Positions 1-8,668 of a DNA stretch of 62,724 nt are shown piece by piece. The DNA is from Mucilaginibacter sp. (lineage in GTDB: Bacteria > Bacteroidota > Bacteroidia > Sphingobacteriales > Sphingobacteriaceae): positions 1 through 62,724 of the forward strand of contig JAQBNZ010000155.1 in the NCBI GenBank assembly GCA_028288285.1, in the 5' to 3' direction. The translations under genes and the position numbers were made by a program. Every line of letters begins with the position of its first letter. Position 1 is the stretch's first letter. The notes under the pieces are model-generated. The model ran no database searches and was not told the origin of the DNA. It saw nothing but the letters and a program-made list of their open reading frames with translations.

Positions 1-106
1 TATGAACAAGAAAAATTATGGTACAATACCTTATTATGATTTTTTACCTAATCAACGGCAGATCTGTACCATTTTAATTTTATCAATAAGCAGTATTTTT
101 TTTATA
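1..106. repeat. Left arm of a perfect 106-bp inverted repeat
   Basis: Bases 1-106 are the exact reverse complement of bases 616-721 (paired positions sum to 722). The match stops at 107/615. The arm reaches base 1 of the window, so its true outer end is unknown. On the plus strand it encodes the same N-terminus (starting MNKKNYGTIPYY at base 2) as the minus-strand gene starting at 720. It may be a genuine inverted duplication or a fold-back chimera at a sequence end. Confidence 0.95.
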
Positions 107-720
107 GTTTCTTTCGAGTTAGAAGCTGCGCTTGTTGAACCGTTAACAAGCATCTTTTTCCCTGTAGCAGTTGTATGTTCACCCTTTGATTTATAAGCAG
201 TATGTGTAAAATTTGGATTTGTAGTTATTGTGTATAGGCCTTCCGGGCCAATAACATTGGTACAACATGATGTACTAGCTGAAGTTGGTGATACTACAGA
301 TCCATAACCACTGGTAAAACCAGTATTACCATCTGAAAAATCGCCATTTACTACCTTGTTATTAGCCATGTCAATGGTTTCCCACCAGTAAGTGCCAGAC
401 GTATTTACTGTAATAGACTGTGTAGTTTCAGTTGTGCTCCAGAGATAGTTAGACTGACCAGGGTCGGCATTTAATACCATGCTGTTTCCGCAAGCCGAAA
501 CTGTTGTAGTACCTCCGCAAACAGCTGGAATATATTGAAATGAAGATGTATTATTTGTTGACTCTGTATGTAAATTAGAGTTTTTTTGATGCCCTGCTGT
601 TTTGTTTCTGAACGTTATAAAAAAAATACTGCTTATTGATAAAATTAAAATGGTACAGATCTGCCGTTGATTAGGTAAAAAATCATAATAAGGTATTGTA
701 CCATAATTTTTCTTGTTCAT
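52..720 (-). CDS. Truncated secreted surface protein (gliding/T9SS-substrate type)
   Basis: This 222-residue minus-strand reading frame begins with a hydrophobic signal/anchor at about residues 21-36. A Gly/Thr/Ser/Asn-rich extracellular region follows. It contains a PKD/Ig-like piece (around LNADPGQSNYLWSTTETTQ) and a segment (VNGDFSDGNTGFTSGYG, GLYTITTNPNF, KKMLVNGSTSA) of the kind found in large Bacteroidota proteins with gliding-motility C-terminal domains. Such proteins normally run for many hundreds of residues and end in a type IX sorting domain. Here the frame enters the left inverted-repeat arm, reads about 17 out-of-context residues and stops. The gene is therefore truncated, either biologically or by a sequence join. 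The family is inferred from segment style only. Confidence 0.5.
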   Translation of the reverse strand: MNKKNYGTIPYYDFLPNQRQICTILILSISSIFFITFRNKTAGHQKNSNLHTESTNNTSSFQYIPAVCGGTTTVSACGNSMVLNADPGQSNYLWSTTETTQSITVNTSGTYWWETIDMANNKVVNGDFSDGNTGFTSGYGSVVSPTSASTSCCTNVIGPEGLYTITTNPNFTHTAYKSKGEHTTATGKKMLVNGSTSAASNSKETIKKILLIDKIKMVQICR

Positions 721-721
721 A
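616..721. repeat. Right arm of the 106-bp inverted repeat
   Basis: This is the reverse complement of bases 1-106 with no mismatches. It contains the start codon (718-720, minus strand), the basic N-terminus and the hydrophobic signal/anchor segment of the surface-protein gene. The arms flank a 509-bp central segment at 107-615. Confidence 0.95.
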
Positions 722-1092
722 CAGATTATCCCGGTAGTAATAATCTCTTTTACGGAAGCATTGGAGTAATAGTTTAATTTATTTACTCATTTTGCTTTTT
801 AACACCCAATAAAGTAACTATACTCTAAAATTATTCTTATAAGTTTTATTTTAAATCTTTGAGAAATAATTACATACTCTTCCAGGGTTAACATTAATTG
901 AAAACTTGTATTTTTATAATACTCATATTAGATGGCCTTTCACACATTAAACTGTGGTATGGATGAGTTTTAAAAAGTGTATAAGATTTAAATATTCCTG
1001 CTTGGTTAAGAATTTGTAAGTAGGATAGAAAGAGTCCCCAAAAAAGAAGTGTGCACAAGTAGGGTGCAAGAATATTGCGAATTTATTAACCG
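721..1092. other. Intergenic region without recognisable gene
   Basis: These 372 AT-rich bases lie between the start of the surface-protein gene and the stop of the next minus-strand gene. They must hold the promoter of the surface-protein gene, but I could not pick out a convincing -33/-7 pair. No ORF, hairpin terminator or repeat stood out. Confidence 0.6.
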
Positions 1093-1485
1093 CTAAGCTG
1101 CCAGCCTGAAAGCTAAAATATCTGTTTGCCTAAGAATGCTTTCTAATTGGAAATTAAAATCAAATAGAGAACATGTTCCCTGCTCATAATCAGATATTAA
1201 ATGTTTTAGTTTTTGTTCAATATCTTGTTTTATATATACTGTTTCAATGGGACTAAAGAGAGTATACCTGTTTGTGCTATAATAATCCATAGATATAACA
1301 GTAGCTTCAAGTTCAGATTCTATTTGAAGAATTTTTAATAAAGCATTTCTGTATGAATATAAAGGATCAAGCTCTTTTAAACTTACTACAGTTACGTTTA
1401 TTTCACTATTTTTTTTACGGATAGGTAAAATTGATGTTATATACGAAAATCCTAAAACAGCAATTGATAAAATAACGAAATACAT
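1093..1485 (-). CDS. Hypothetical membrane-anchored protein, 130 aa
   Basis: I do not recognise a family. The N-terminus (about residues 1-20, MYFVILSIAVLGFSYITSIL) is one hydrophobic segment followed by basic residues (PIRKK), which suggests a single anchor with the rest in the cytoplasm. Residues 40-125 look helical, rich in Leu, Glu and Ile, and may form a coiled coil. No catalytic motif is visible. It is divergent from the exopolysaccharide locus with about 0.5 kb of non-coding DNA between, so it may belong to that locus or to the surface-protein gene. It is a single gene without an obvious operon partner. Confidence 0.55.
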   Translation of the reverse strand: MYFVILSIAVLGFSYITSILPIRKKNSEINVTVVSLKELDPLYSYRNALLKILQIESELEATVISMDYYSTNRYTLFSPIETVYIKQDIEQKLKHLISDYEQGTCSLFDFNFQLESILRQTDILAFRLAA

Positions 1486-2031
1486 AAAAATTTATTTATT
1501 TCAAAAAGGCTATAGATAATTTAATTATCTATTACGAAGAAAATTAAATTTGGTTGTGAAAAAGATTGCTTAATGCTTGGTTTGTTTTAAACTGGTTCGG
1601 TTGGATAAGGTTCTTTAATAGATAAACTTTATACTATAAAACAAGTTAATTATTTACCCTTACGAAAAACAAACCAATCGCAAACCTAAACAGGTTTAAT
1701 ATTTCTGAAGCGGCTCTCTAACAAATCATTAAACACAATATATACCAAGGTCCCTAAAAGATGGTAGGTGTATAACTCAAATCTAAATTGACCCATTGCC
1801 TAAGCTTTGATCGCTAAATTTTAAATCATACAGTTATTAGGAAGTAACCTTATGTAAAAACAAAGGGCTCATTTTATACACATCTTTACAAATTATGTAA
1901 ACTTTTTTATCTCCGGTTTACAATATTCGTGTAATTGAGTGTGATTTTTTACAGTTTAATATCCATATATGAAAAATATATCTATTTGGAAGCCAATTAA
2001 ATATATTTGTTATAACCAATTAAAAACTATA
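1486..2031. promoter_or_regulatory. Long divergent non-coding region upstream of the exopolysaccharide locus
   Basis: About 0.5 kb of AT-rich DNA separates the divergent hypothetical gene from the wza-like gene. It should carry the main promoter of the locus. A TAAATTTG match to the Bacteroidota -7 element (TAnnTTTG) lies at 1545-1552, but I see no matching TTG at proper spacing, so I do not call the promoter. No long hairpin or ORF was found. Confidence 0.4.
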
Positions 2032-2811
2032 ATGATTATTCCTAAACAGATACTTATCGAAAGATATTATCCTTACTTGCTTTTGCTTTTTATATTATTT
2101 ACCGGCTGTGCCCCCAAACGAGACCTGGTATATTTCAGCGACATGACAAGTTCATCTATCATTACCGATAGTAAAAAACAAGATATAAAAATTAGTGAGA
2201 ATGACATTTTAAGTATTACAGTAAATAGCTTGAACCCGGAATCTAATCGTTTATTTTCAGGAAATATAAACGCATCAACTGATCCTTCAACTCAAAAGGT
2301 TGGTTACAAAGTAAATAAAGATGGCATTATACAATTACCACTAATTGGCGATTATAAGGTAAAAGATTTAAGTATAGAGGAGGCCAGGTTAGGCATTTTA
2401 GAACGGTTAAGTAAACAAATAAAAAACCCGGTGGTGGATGTTAAGGTCTTGAATTTTAAAATTACAGTCATAGGTGAAGTTAACAAGCCATCAAATTTTA
2501 ACATACCTGATGATAAAATTAATTTACTTGAAGCTTTAGGCCTCGCAGGAGATATGACAGTTTACGGCAAAAGAGAAAATGTACTTGTAATTAGAAATGA
2601 AAACGGCAGTAAAACCATGAAGAGATTAAACCTTAACAAACAGGAAACTATTACTTCGCCTTATTTCTATCTAAAGCAAAATGATATAGTTTATGTAGAA
2701 CCAGATAGGGCAAAAGCCTTTGAATATAGCCAAAACACGCGTGTACTGCCCATTATTATTGCTTCAATTTCTGCAGCTGCAGTATTGGCTGCAGTACTGT
2801 TAAAAAGGTAA
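2032..2811 (+). CDS. Wza-type polysaccharide export outer-membrane lipoprotein
   Basis: This is the periplasmic/outer-membrane channel component that exports capsule or exopolysaccharide together with the Wzc-like protein encoded next. The chosen start gives a 26-residue lipoprotein signal with the lipobox FTGC. An in-frame ATG at 1969 would add 21 residues and an implausibly long signal. After the Cys come a poly-export domain (DILSITVNSLNPESN, then YKVNKDGIIQLPLIGDYKV) and an SLBB-like domain (FKITVIGEVNKPSNFNIPDDKINLLEAL). A C-terminal hydrophobic helix (VLPIIIASISAAAVLAAVLL) precedes LKR. This layout is usual for Bacteroidota Wza homologues. It is the first gene of the locus, 36 bp before the kinase gene. 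Confidence 0.92.
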   Translation: MIIPKQILIERYYPYLLLLFILFTGCAPKRDLVYFSDMTSSSIITDSKKQDIKISENDILSITVNSLNPESNRLFSGNINASTDPSTQKVGYKVNKDGIIQLPLIGDYKVKDLSIEEARLGILERLSKQIKNPVVDVKVLNFKITVIGEVNKPSNFNIPDDKINLLEALGLAGDMTVYGKRENVLVIRNENGSKTMKRLNLNKQETITSPYFYLKQNDIVYVEPDRAKAFEYSQNTRVLPIIIASISAAAVLAAVLLKR

Positions 2812-2847
2812 TTAAAGTAACCATACAATACTAAAATTTAAAAAAAT

Positions 2848-5163
2848 ATGAACGAAGGTCGTTTGTTTAAACCAGCAACTAAGGTTAATGATTATAGAGA
2901 TGTAATTATGCCATATTTAAAAAAATGGTACTGGTTTGTAGCCGCTTTGTTCATTAGTTTATTTATAGCCTGGTTTTACCTTAGTTGTGCAACTCCTCAA
3001 TACAATATCACTAGTACATTATTAATACCAGATGACAAGAAAGGTGATGGAATACTAAAAGCAACCGCATTTAGTGATTTAAATATGTTTCATGAAGTTA
3101 AAACAGTAGATAATGAAATTGAAATTTTACGCTCAAGAGATTTAATTTATAAAGTGTTAAAAAAACTCAATCTTGAGACTGCCTATACATATCAAACCTT
3201 TTTTAAAACAACCGGGCTTTATAGTAAGAGTCTGCCATTAACAGTGTCGGTTGTAAAATTAGGAGCAACGGCATATCTTAAGGATATACAGTTACAAAGC
3301 ATATCTGATTCAACATTTATCCTTACTGATGATATAAAAAAATATAAATATAGGTTTGGCCAGCTTGTTAGCCTGCCTGGTTACACAATTAGAGTATTTA
3401 AAGGACCATCATTTGCAAAAAATCATAAGGCGTTAAATATAAAATTTCAAGACCTGTACGAAATGGCTTTATCATATAGTGCAGGAAAATTAAAAATTAC
3501 ACCAGTTATAAAAGAATCTAACACACTAAGCTTAAGCATAATTGATGCCATACCGGAGAGGGGAGTAGATATCATGAATAATATTATTAAGATTTATAAC
3601 GCAGAAGGTTTACAAAAGAAAAATAGCTTGGCAACCAGCACTATCCTATTTTTGGATAAGCGCTTAAAAGCAATAGAAAATGAACTTTCAAATACTGAGG
3701 GGGATATTGAAGTTTATAAGCAAAAAAATAGAGCCAGCGATGTAAGTACCGGTACGCAAATAAATTTAACAAAATCTGCCGAGTACAATACGCTCATAGT
3801 AGAATCAGACGTACAATTAGGTAGTGTAAATTCTATCCTCGCTTATTTAAGAACACCAAAAAACCAATTTAATGTGGTGCCCAGTACTATGAGTTTAAAA
3901 GACCCTGTACTTATTTCATTGATAAACAAATTTAATGATCTGCAATTAGAGAGGGATAGGATGTTGCGCAGTGCTAATCTTAGTAATCCGTTAGTGCAAA
4001 ATTTAACCAGCCAAATAACAGGTATACGCCTCAATATAATTGAAAATTTAACTAACATTAAAAAAGGAATCCTAATAGAAAACAATCATCTTAGATCAAA
4101 TTCAGCTAATTATAAATCTAAAATACGTTTAGCACCAACATTAGAGCGAGGGCTTTTGCAACGCGGGCGTGAGCAAAATGTTAAAACCAACCTGTATCAA
4201 TATTTTTTACAAAAGAAAGAAGAAACAGAATTATCGCTATTGGCAACGGTATCTGTATCACAAGTTATAGATAAGCCCGCTTATAATCCGTTGCCAGACT
4301 CCCCTAAACGACAGTTAGTGTATCTATGCGGTAGCTTATTAGGATTTCTTATCCCGGCGTTTTTTATTTATACAAGCAGAAACCTGACGTTAAAAGTAAA
4401 AGATATATCATCCTTAAAAGATATTCCGGGTCTCAAAATTTTGGGAGAGTTAAGCCACAATGATATTAAAAGTACCATTGTGATGAGTAAAGGAAGCAAG
4501 TCAACTATTTCAGAACTATTTAGATATATCCGAACCAACCTGAGCATGTTAAATAAAGGTCAGCCCAATAAGGTAATGTTAGTTACATCATGTATGCAGG
4601 GCGAAGGAAAAACATTTTTCAGTATAAATCTGGGATTGACATTAGCCATGCTAAATAAGAAAGTAATAATACTTGAATTTGACCTGCGAAAGCCAGATAT
4701 GTTAAAAAAGCTGGATATAAAACAAAAAACGGGCATTACGGAGTTTTTGCAAGGGGATACTGACGAATTTATGTTAAGCATTCAAGCCTACCCAAAATCG
4801 TCTAATTTATATACACTGGGGTGTGGTTCGATGCCTGAAGACCCTGCAGAGCTGTTAGCCAGCAAACGTGTAAATTTTATGTTTGATTTATTAAAAAATA
4901 ATTTTGATTACATAATTGTAGATACTTCTCCTGTAGGAGTGGTTTCAGATGCTTTTAGTTTGGCTAAATATGCAGATCTGAGCATTTATTTGGTTAGATA
5001 TAATTATACAAATAACAAACAATTAGACATACTTAAGGACATTTATGAGAATGATAAGTTAAAAAACCTAATGGTGGTTATTAACGATGCTAAACCAGAG
5101 AACCGTCCGGCTTATGCTTATGGTTCATATAATTATTATACCGATCAAGTAGTTAATACATAG
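2848..5163 (+). CDS. Wzc-type tyrosine kinase / polysaccharide co-polymerase
   Basis: This inner-membrane protein controls chain length and assembly of the polysaccharide exporter. It has a Wzz domain with TM1 at about residues 32-50, a long periplasmic coiled-coil part (about 220-460) with the GNVR-like region, and TM2 at about 489-510. A cytoplasmic BY-kinase domain follows: Walker A (QGEGKTFF, about 584-591), Walker A' (VIILEFDLRKPD, about 605-616) and Walker B (YIIVDTSPVG, about 688-697). The C-terminus carries a tyrosine cluster (AYAYGSYNYY) for autophosphorylation. At 771 aa it has normal length for the fused form. It pairs with the preceding exporter gene and ends just before a 195-bp leader with two hairpin elements. 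Confidence 0.95.
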   Translation: MNEGRLFKPATKVNDYRDVIMPYLKKWYWFVAALFISLFIAWFYLSCATPQYNITSTLLIPDDKKGDGILKATAFSDLNMFHEVKTVDNEIEILRSRDLIYKVLKKLNLETAYTYQTFFKTTGLYSKSLPLTVSVVKLGATAYLKDIQLQSISDSTFILTDDIKKYKYRFGQLVSLPGYTIRVFKGPSFAKNHKALNIKFQDLYEMALSYSAGKLKITPVIKESNTLSLSIIDAIPERGVDIMNNIIKIYNAEGLQKKNSLATSTILFLDKRLKAIENELSNTEGDIEVYKQKNRASDVSTGTQINLTKSAEYNTLIVESDVQLGSVNSILAYLRTPKNQFNVVPSTMSLKDPVLISLINKFNDLQLERDRMLRSANLSNPLVQNLTSQITGIRLNIIENLTNIKKGILIENNHLRSNSANYKSKIRLAPTLERGLLQRGREQNVKTNLYQYFLQKKEETELSLLATVSVSQVIDKPAYNPLPDSPKRQLVYLCGSLLGFLIPAFFIYTSRNLTLKVKDISSLKDIPGLKILGELSHNDIKSTIVMSKGSKSTISELFRYIRTNLSMLNKGQPNKVMLVTSCMQGEGKTFFSINLGLTLAMLNKKVIILEFDLRKPDMLKKLDIKQKTGITEFLQGDTDEFMLSIQAYPKSSNLYTLGCGSMPEDPAELLASKRVNFMFDLLKNNFDYIIVDTSPVGVVSDAFSLAKYADLSIYLVRYNYTNNKQLDILKDIYENDKLKNLMVVINDAKPENRPAYAYGSYNYYTDQVVNT

Positions 5164-5212
5164 TTTTTGTCTTTCTGTATTAATAATCAATAGAAAAAAG
5201 TTTGAAAAAATA

Positions 5213-5237
5213 ACCACGTAAGTGGTATGGCGAAGCT
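5213..5237 (+). promoter_or_regulatory. Hairpin element, copy 1 (candidate antiterminator recruitment site)
   Basis: A perfect 5-bp stem (ACCAC/GTGGT) closes a GTAA tetraloop at 5213-5226. TATGGCGAAGCT follows directly. A second copy lies about 116 bp downstream with 19 of 23 aligned bases identical, including the GTAA loop and the TGGCGAAGCT tail. It lies just after the kinase gene and before the UpxY-like gene. The layout recalls the hairpin sites used by RfaH (ops) and LoaP, which suggests a recruitment element. This is inference. Confidence 0.5.
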
Positions 5238-5329
5238 ATACATTGTTAACATGGTATATTGTAGTTAAAGGTACTAACAGATACTTCTCATAATTAGCAC
5301 TTACTCATTTCTAAATCAACCATAAATTA

Positions 5330-5353
5330 TCATGTAAGTGAGTTGGCGAAGCT
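5330..5353 (+). promoter_or_regulatory. Hairpin element, copy 2
   Basis: Stem TCAT/GTGA (one U-G pair) closes the same GTAA loop and is followed by GTTGGCGAAGCT. Relative to copy 1, the outer C-G pair is replaced by T-A, a compensatory change that supports RNA or hairpin function. The element ends five bases before the ATG at 5359, so it could also affect translation of the UpxY-like gene. Confidence 0.5.
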
Positions 5354-5358
5354 GAAAT

Positions 5359-5949
5359 ATGCCTCTATCGAATAACCTCATTAATACATTCCATATGGAA
5401 AATCATAATATTTTGCAAGAAAAGAAGTGGCTTGTAATTTATACCCGCCCCAGATGGGAAAAAAAGGTTGATCTATTGTTAAAACAACAAGGGATTGAAT
5501 CTTATTGCCCATTAAGAATAGTTGAAAGCCAATGGGCTGATCGTAAAAAAAAGGTGAGTCTCCCGTTATTTAACTCATACATTTTTGTGCACGTTACTTT
5601 AAAAGAACAATCAAATGTGCTGTATATATCGGGTGTTTTAGGTTTTGTTTACTTCATGGGTAAGCCAGCCATTGTACGCGATAGTGTTATTGAGCAGATT
5701 AAAGTTAACCTTACTATTTATAATGATATTGAAATTATAGATCTGCAAACCGTATCTGTTGGCGATAAGATTCGCATTAAGCAAGGCATTTTTACAGATC
5801 AGCTTGGTAAAATTATACAGATACAAGGCAAGAGTGTTCTCATGATTTTTGATAGCATTAATTGTGCTTTAGTAACACGTGTCCTTATTCAAAATATAGC
5901 AATACAAAATTTAAATCAAAATAATGAAAGCGCCTCAAAACAATTATAG
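5359..5949 (+). CDS. UpxY/RfaH-like NusG-family transcription antiterminator
   Basis: This specialised NusG paralogue travels with RNA polymerase and promotes full transcription of a long polysaccharide operon. The N-terminal NGN domain begins near residue 23 (KKWLVIYTRPRWEKKVDLLLKQ) and includes WADRKKKVSLPLFNSYIFV. A C-terminal KOW domain covers about residues 128-175 (VGDKIRIKQGIFTDQLGKI). At 196 aa it matches the UpxY family of Bacteroides capsule loci. An alternative ATG at 5395 (MENHNILQ) is equally compatible with the domain. It overlaps the dehydrogenase gene by 26 bp. Unlike Bacteroides, where upxY is first, here it follows wza/wzc and could act on the 24 kb downstream. Confidence 0.88.
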   Translation: MPLSNNLINTFHMENHNILQEKKWLVIYTRPRWEKKVDLLLKQQGIESYCPLRIVESQWADRKKKVSLPLFNSYIFVHVTLKEQSNVLYISGVLGFVYFMGKPAIVRDSVIEQIKVNLTIYNDIEIIDLQTVSVGDKIRIKQGIFTDQLGKIIQIQGKSVLMIFDSINCALVTRVLIQNIAIQNLNQNNESASKQL

Positions 5950-7222
5950 AATTGGAATTATTGGCCTTGGATATGTTGGATTGCCATTGGCCGTTGAATT
6001 TGCCAAAAAATATAAGGTAATAGGGTATGATGTTAACCAACAAAGAATTGATCAGCTGAGATCAGGCATTGATAATACACTTGAAATTAGCGCGGATGAA
6101 CTAAATGCGGTTATAACCCCCGTTTGTACAACATCTGTTGGACTGTTTTTTACTCAGGAAATAGAAAATTTGCGATCATGTTCTATATACATTGTAACAG
6201 TACCTACACCTGTTGATAAAAATAACCGGCCAGATCTAAGCCCATTGAAAAGCGCAAGCTTAATGTTAGGCGAAGTTCTAAAAAAAGGCGACATCGTCAT
6301 TTATGAATCAACTGTTTACCCAGGAGTTACAGAAGATGAATGTGTACCTGTGCTTGAAAGTGCTTCCAGTTTACGTTTCAATATTGATTTTTTTGCCGGT
6401 TACTCTCCTGAAAGGATAAACCCTGGTGATAAAACACATACTGTAACAAAAATTAGAAAAATTACATCAGGTTCAACTCCTGATGCTGCAGAGATTATTG
6501 ATAAGTTATATAGTTCAATTATAACTGCGGGTACGTTTAAAGCCGCTTCAATTAAAGTAGCTGAAGCTGCAAAAGTAATTGAAAATGCTCAGCGCGATAT
6601 AAATATTGCTTTTGTGAATGAATTGGCTATGATATTTAATAAGATGGGTATTGATACAAGCCAGGTGTTAGAGGCAGCTGGTACTAAATGGAATTTTTTA
6701 AACTTTCGCCCCGGACTTGTAGGGGGGCATTGCATAGGAGTAGATCCATATTACCTGGCACAGAAAGCACAGGAAGTTGGTTATCATCCTGAAATTATTT
6801 TGGCTGGCCGCAGAATAAACGATGGGATGGGCGTATACGTAGCAGATCAGCTAATCAAAAAAATGATTTGTAAGGGTACTGATCTTGTTAATGCAGAAGT
6901 ATTAATATTAGGGTTTACATTTAAAGAAAATTGCCCTGACGTACGTAATACACGTGTTATTGATGTAATTAAGCGTCTGGAAGAATATAAGGTTAAGGTT
7001 CATATTCATGACCCCTGGGCCAATGCTGATCATGCAAAAAAAGCCTACAAGATTATATGCGAAAATGGGGAATCAAAAGACAAAACGTATGATGGCGTTT
7101 TATTAGCAGTAGCCCATGATCAGTTTAAGAGTATGAACTTTAAGGCTCTCTGTAAAGAGAATACGGTTATATATGATTTGAAGTCTTGTCTTCCTGATGG
7201 TGTTGTAAATGCCCGCCTTTAA
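5924..7222 (+). CDS. UDP-sugar 6-dehydrogenase (TviB/WbpA-type nucleotide-sugar dehydrogenase)
   Basis: It oxidises C6 of a UDP-sugar to a uronic acid using NAD, giving an acidic precursor for the polysaccharide. The N-terminal Rossmann motif GLGYVG is at residues 14-19. YSPERINPGDK, typical of the UDP-N-acetylhexosamine dehydrogenase branch, lies at about residues 165-175. The catalytic Cys270 is in GGHCIGVDPYYL, and the C-terminal UDP-binding domain contains TFKENCPDVRNTR. Length 432 aa is normal. The TviB/WbpA branch usually makes UDP-GalNAcA or UDP-GlcNAcA, but substrate cannot be fixed from sequence. The start overlaps the antiterminator gene by 26 bp. Confidence 0.9.
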   Translation: MKAPQNNYRIGIIGLGYVGLPLAVEFAKKYKVIGYDVNQQRIDQLRSGIDNTLEISADELNAVITPVCTTSVGLFFTQEIENLRSCSIYIVTVPTPVDKNNRPDLSPLKSASLMLGEVLKKGDIVIYESTVYPGVTEDECVPVLESASSLRFNIDFFAGYSPERINPGDKTHTVTKIRKITSGSTPDAAEIIDKLYSSIITAGTFKAASIKVAEAAKVIENAQRDINIAFVNELAMIFNKMGIDTSQVLEAAGTKWNFLNFRPGLVGGHCIGVDPYYLAQKAQEVGYHPEIILAGRRINDGMGVYVADQLIKKMICKGTDLVNAEVLILGFTFKENCPDVRNTRVIDVIKRLEEYKVKVHIHDPWANADHAKKAYKIICENGESKDKTYDGVLLAVAHDQFKSMNFKALCKENTVIYDLKSCLPDGVVNARL

Positions 7223-7228
7223 TAATAT

Positions 7229-8668
7229 ATGGACTTTAAAGAAAAAGCTGTTTCGGCTTTATTGTGGTCAATATGGCAACAGTTGAGTTCAAAATTAGTA
7301 AGTTTTGCAATATCAATTTTATTAGCAAGAATACTTGAGCCTTCACAATTTGGGTTAATTGCAATGCTGTCTTTATTTATAGCCGTAAGTAATACGCTTT
7401 TAGATAGTGGATTAACATCGTCTTTAATAAGAACAACCAACACAGATCAGAGAGATTACTCTACTGTTTTTTATTTCAATATTGCCGGTAGTGCAATCTT
7501 GTACATGATATTGTTTTTTTCGGCTCCGCTTATAGCACTGTTTTATCATCAACCTCAGTTAATAGCAATAGTACGTGTTTATAGTACCATCTTAATTTTA
7601 AATGCTTTTTTTGGGATTCAAAGTACACTTTTAATAAAAGAACTAAAGTTTAAAAAACAAACAAACATACAAGTTCCATCAGCTATAGGTGGCGGCATTT
7701 TAGGAATTGTTTTAGCAAAAATGGGTTACGGTGTTTGGAGCCTGGTTTGGATGAGTTTGTTTACATCCTTTTTATCTACAGCCATGCATTGGCTTTATTC
7801 AAGCTGGCGGCCGGCATTGTTGTTTGATATAAAATGTTTTAAAAGCCACTTTTATTTTGGGTATAAAATGACCATATCTAATTTAATAGATACCATTTAC
7901 CAAAATTTTTACCTTATAGTAATTGGCAAATATTTCTCTACAAGCCAGCTTGGGTTTTATTCCAGAGCCGACTCTTTAAGCCAGTTGCCAATAAGTAATA
8001 TTTCGGCAGCAATTAATAAAGTGGCCTATCCTATGTTTGCCGAAATTTCTGAAGATACTAAACAGCTTAAAAATGTTTACAAGAGATTAATTCAACAAGT
8101 GCTTTTCTGGAATGCTCCGGTATTGGTACTACTATCTGTTATATCCGAACCTTTGTTTAGTTTTTTGTTTACTGATAAATGGCTGCCAGCGGTGCCATAT
8201 TTTAAAATACTGTGTATTAGTGGCATTATGTATCCACTACATGCTTATAATCTTAATATTTTAAAAGTACTGGGTAAAAGTTCGTTGTTTCTTAAATTAG
8301 AAATAATCAAAAAAGTACTTTGCATAACAATAGTGTTTATAGTTATCCGATTTGGGATTTATGGATTACTATATTTTCAATTGTTCTTCAATTTTATAGC
8401 ATATTATATAAACTCAATATATAGTGGAAAATTAATTGCTTATCCTGTTCAAGAACAAATTAAAGACATTTTACCAACCCTTACTCTTGCGGGTACCATA
8501 GGAATATGCTGTTACTTACTTGAACAATATTTAGATCAATTTTTAACATCCGAAATTCTAAAGATGAGCTTAACAAGCATCAGTTTTATACTCCTATACT
8601 ATGCTTTTAGTTCGCTTTTGAAAATTTCTGCGATGAGGGATTTTAACCAATTAATTCTAAAAAAATGA
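7229..8668 (+). CDS. Wzx-type lipid-linked oligosaccharide flippase
   Basis: This MOP-superfamily membrane protein should flip undecaprenyl-linked repeat units across the inner membrane. The sequence is hydrophobic throughout with about 12-14 predicted TM segments. It opens with the family signature region (ALLWSIWQQLSSKLVSFAISILLARILEPSQFG, about residues 10-43, quoted only as range key: WSIWQ, LEPSQFG). SLIRTTNTDQRDYSTVFYFN follows, as in WzxC/polysaccharide_synt proteins. Length 479 aa is typical. The stop overlaps the next start as ATGA, which indicates translational coupling. With the Wzy-like gene at 14.6 kb it makes this a Wzx/Wzy-dependent pathway. Confidence 0.9.
   Translation: MDFKEKAVSALLWSIWQQLSSKLVSFAISILLARILEPSQFGLIAMLSLFIAVSNTLLDSGLTSSLIRTTNTDQRDYSTVFYFNIAGSAILYMILFFSAPLIALFYHQPQLIAIVRVYSTILILNAFFGIQSTLLIKELKFKKQTNIQVPSAIGGGILGIVLAKMGYGVWSLVWMSLFTSFLSTAMHWLYSSWRPALLFDIKCFKSHFYFGYKMTISNLIDTIYQNFYLIVIGKYFSTSQLGFYSRADSLSQLPISNISAAINKVAYPMFAEISEDTKQLKNVYKRLIQQVLFWNAPVLVLLSVISEPLFSFLFTDKWLPAVPYFKILCISGIMYPLHAYNLNILKVLGKSSLFLKLEIIKKVLCITIVFIVIRFGIYGLLYFQLFFNFIAYYINSIYSGKLIAYPVQEQIKDILPTLTLAGTIGICCYLLEQYLDQFLTSEILKMSLTSISFILLYYAFSSLLKISAMRDFNQLILKK

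Noticed and set aside
2..196. Plus-strand frame of 64 codons starting MNKKNYG at base 2
   Set aside because: It is the mirrored start of the surface-protein gene in the left inverted-repeat arm and then runs antisense through the gene's coding strand, so I do not count it as a separate gene.
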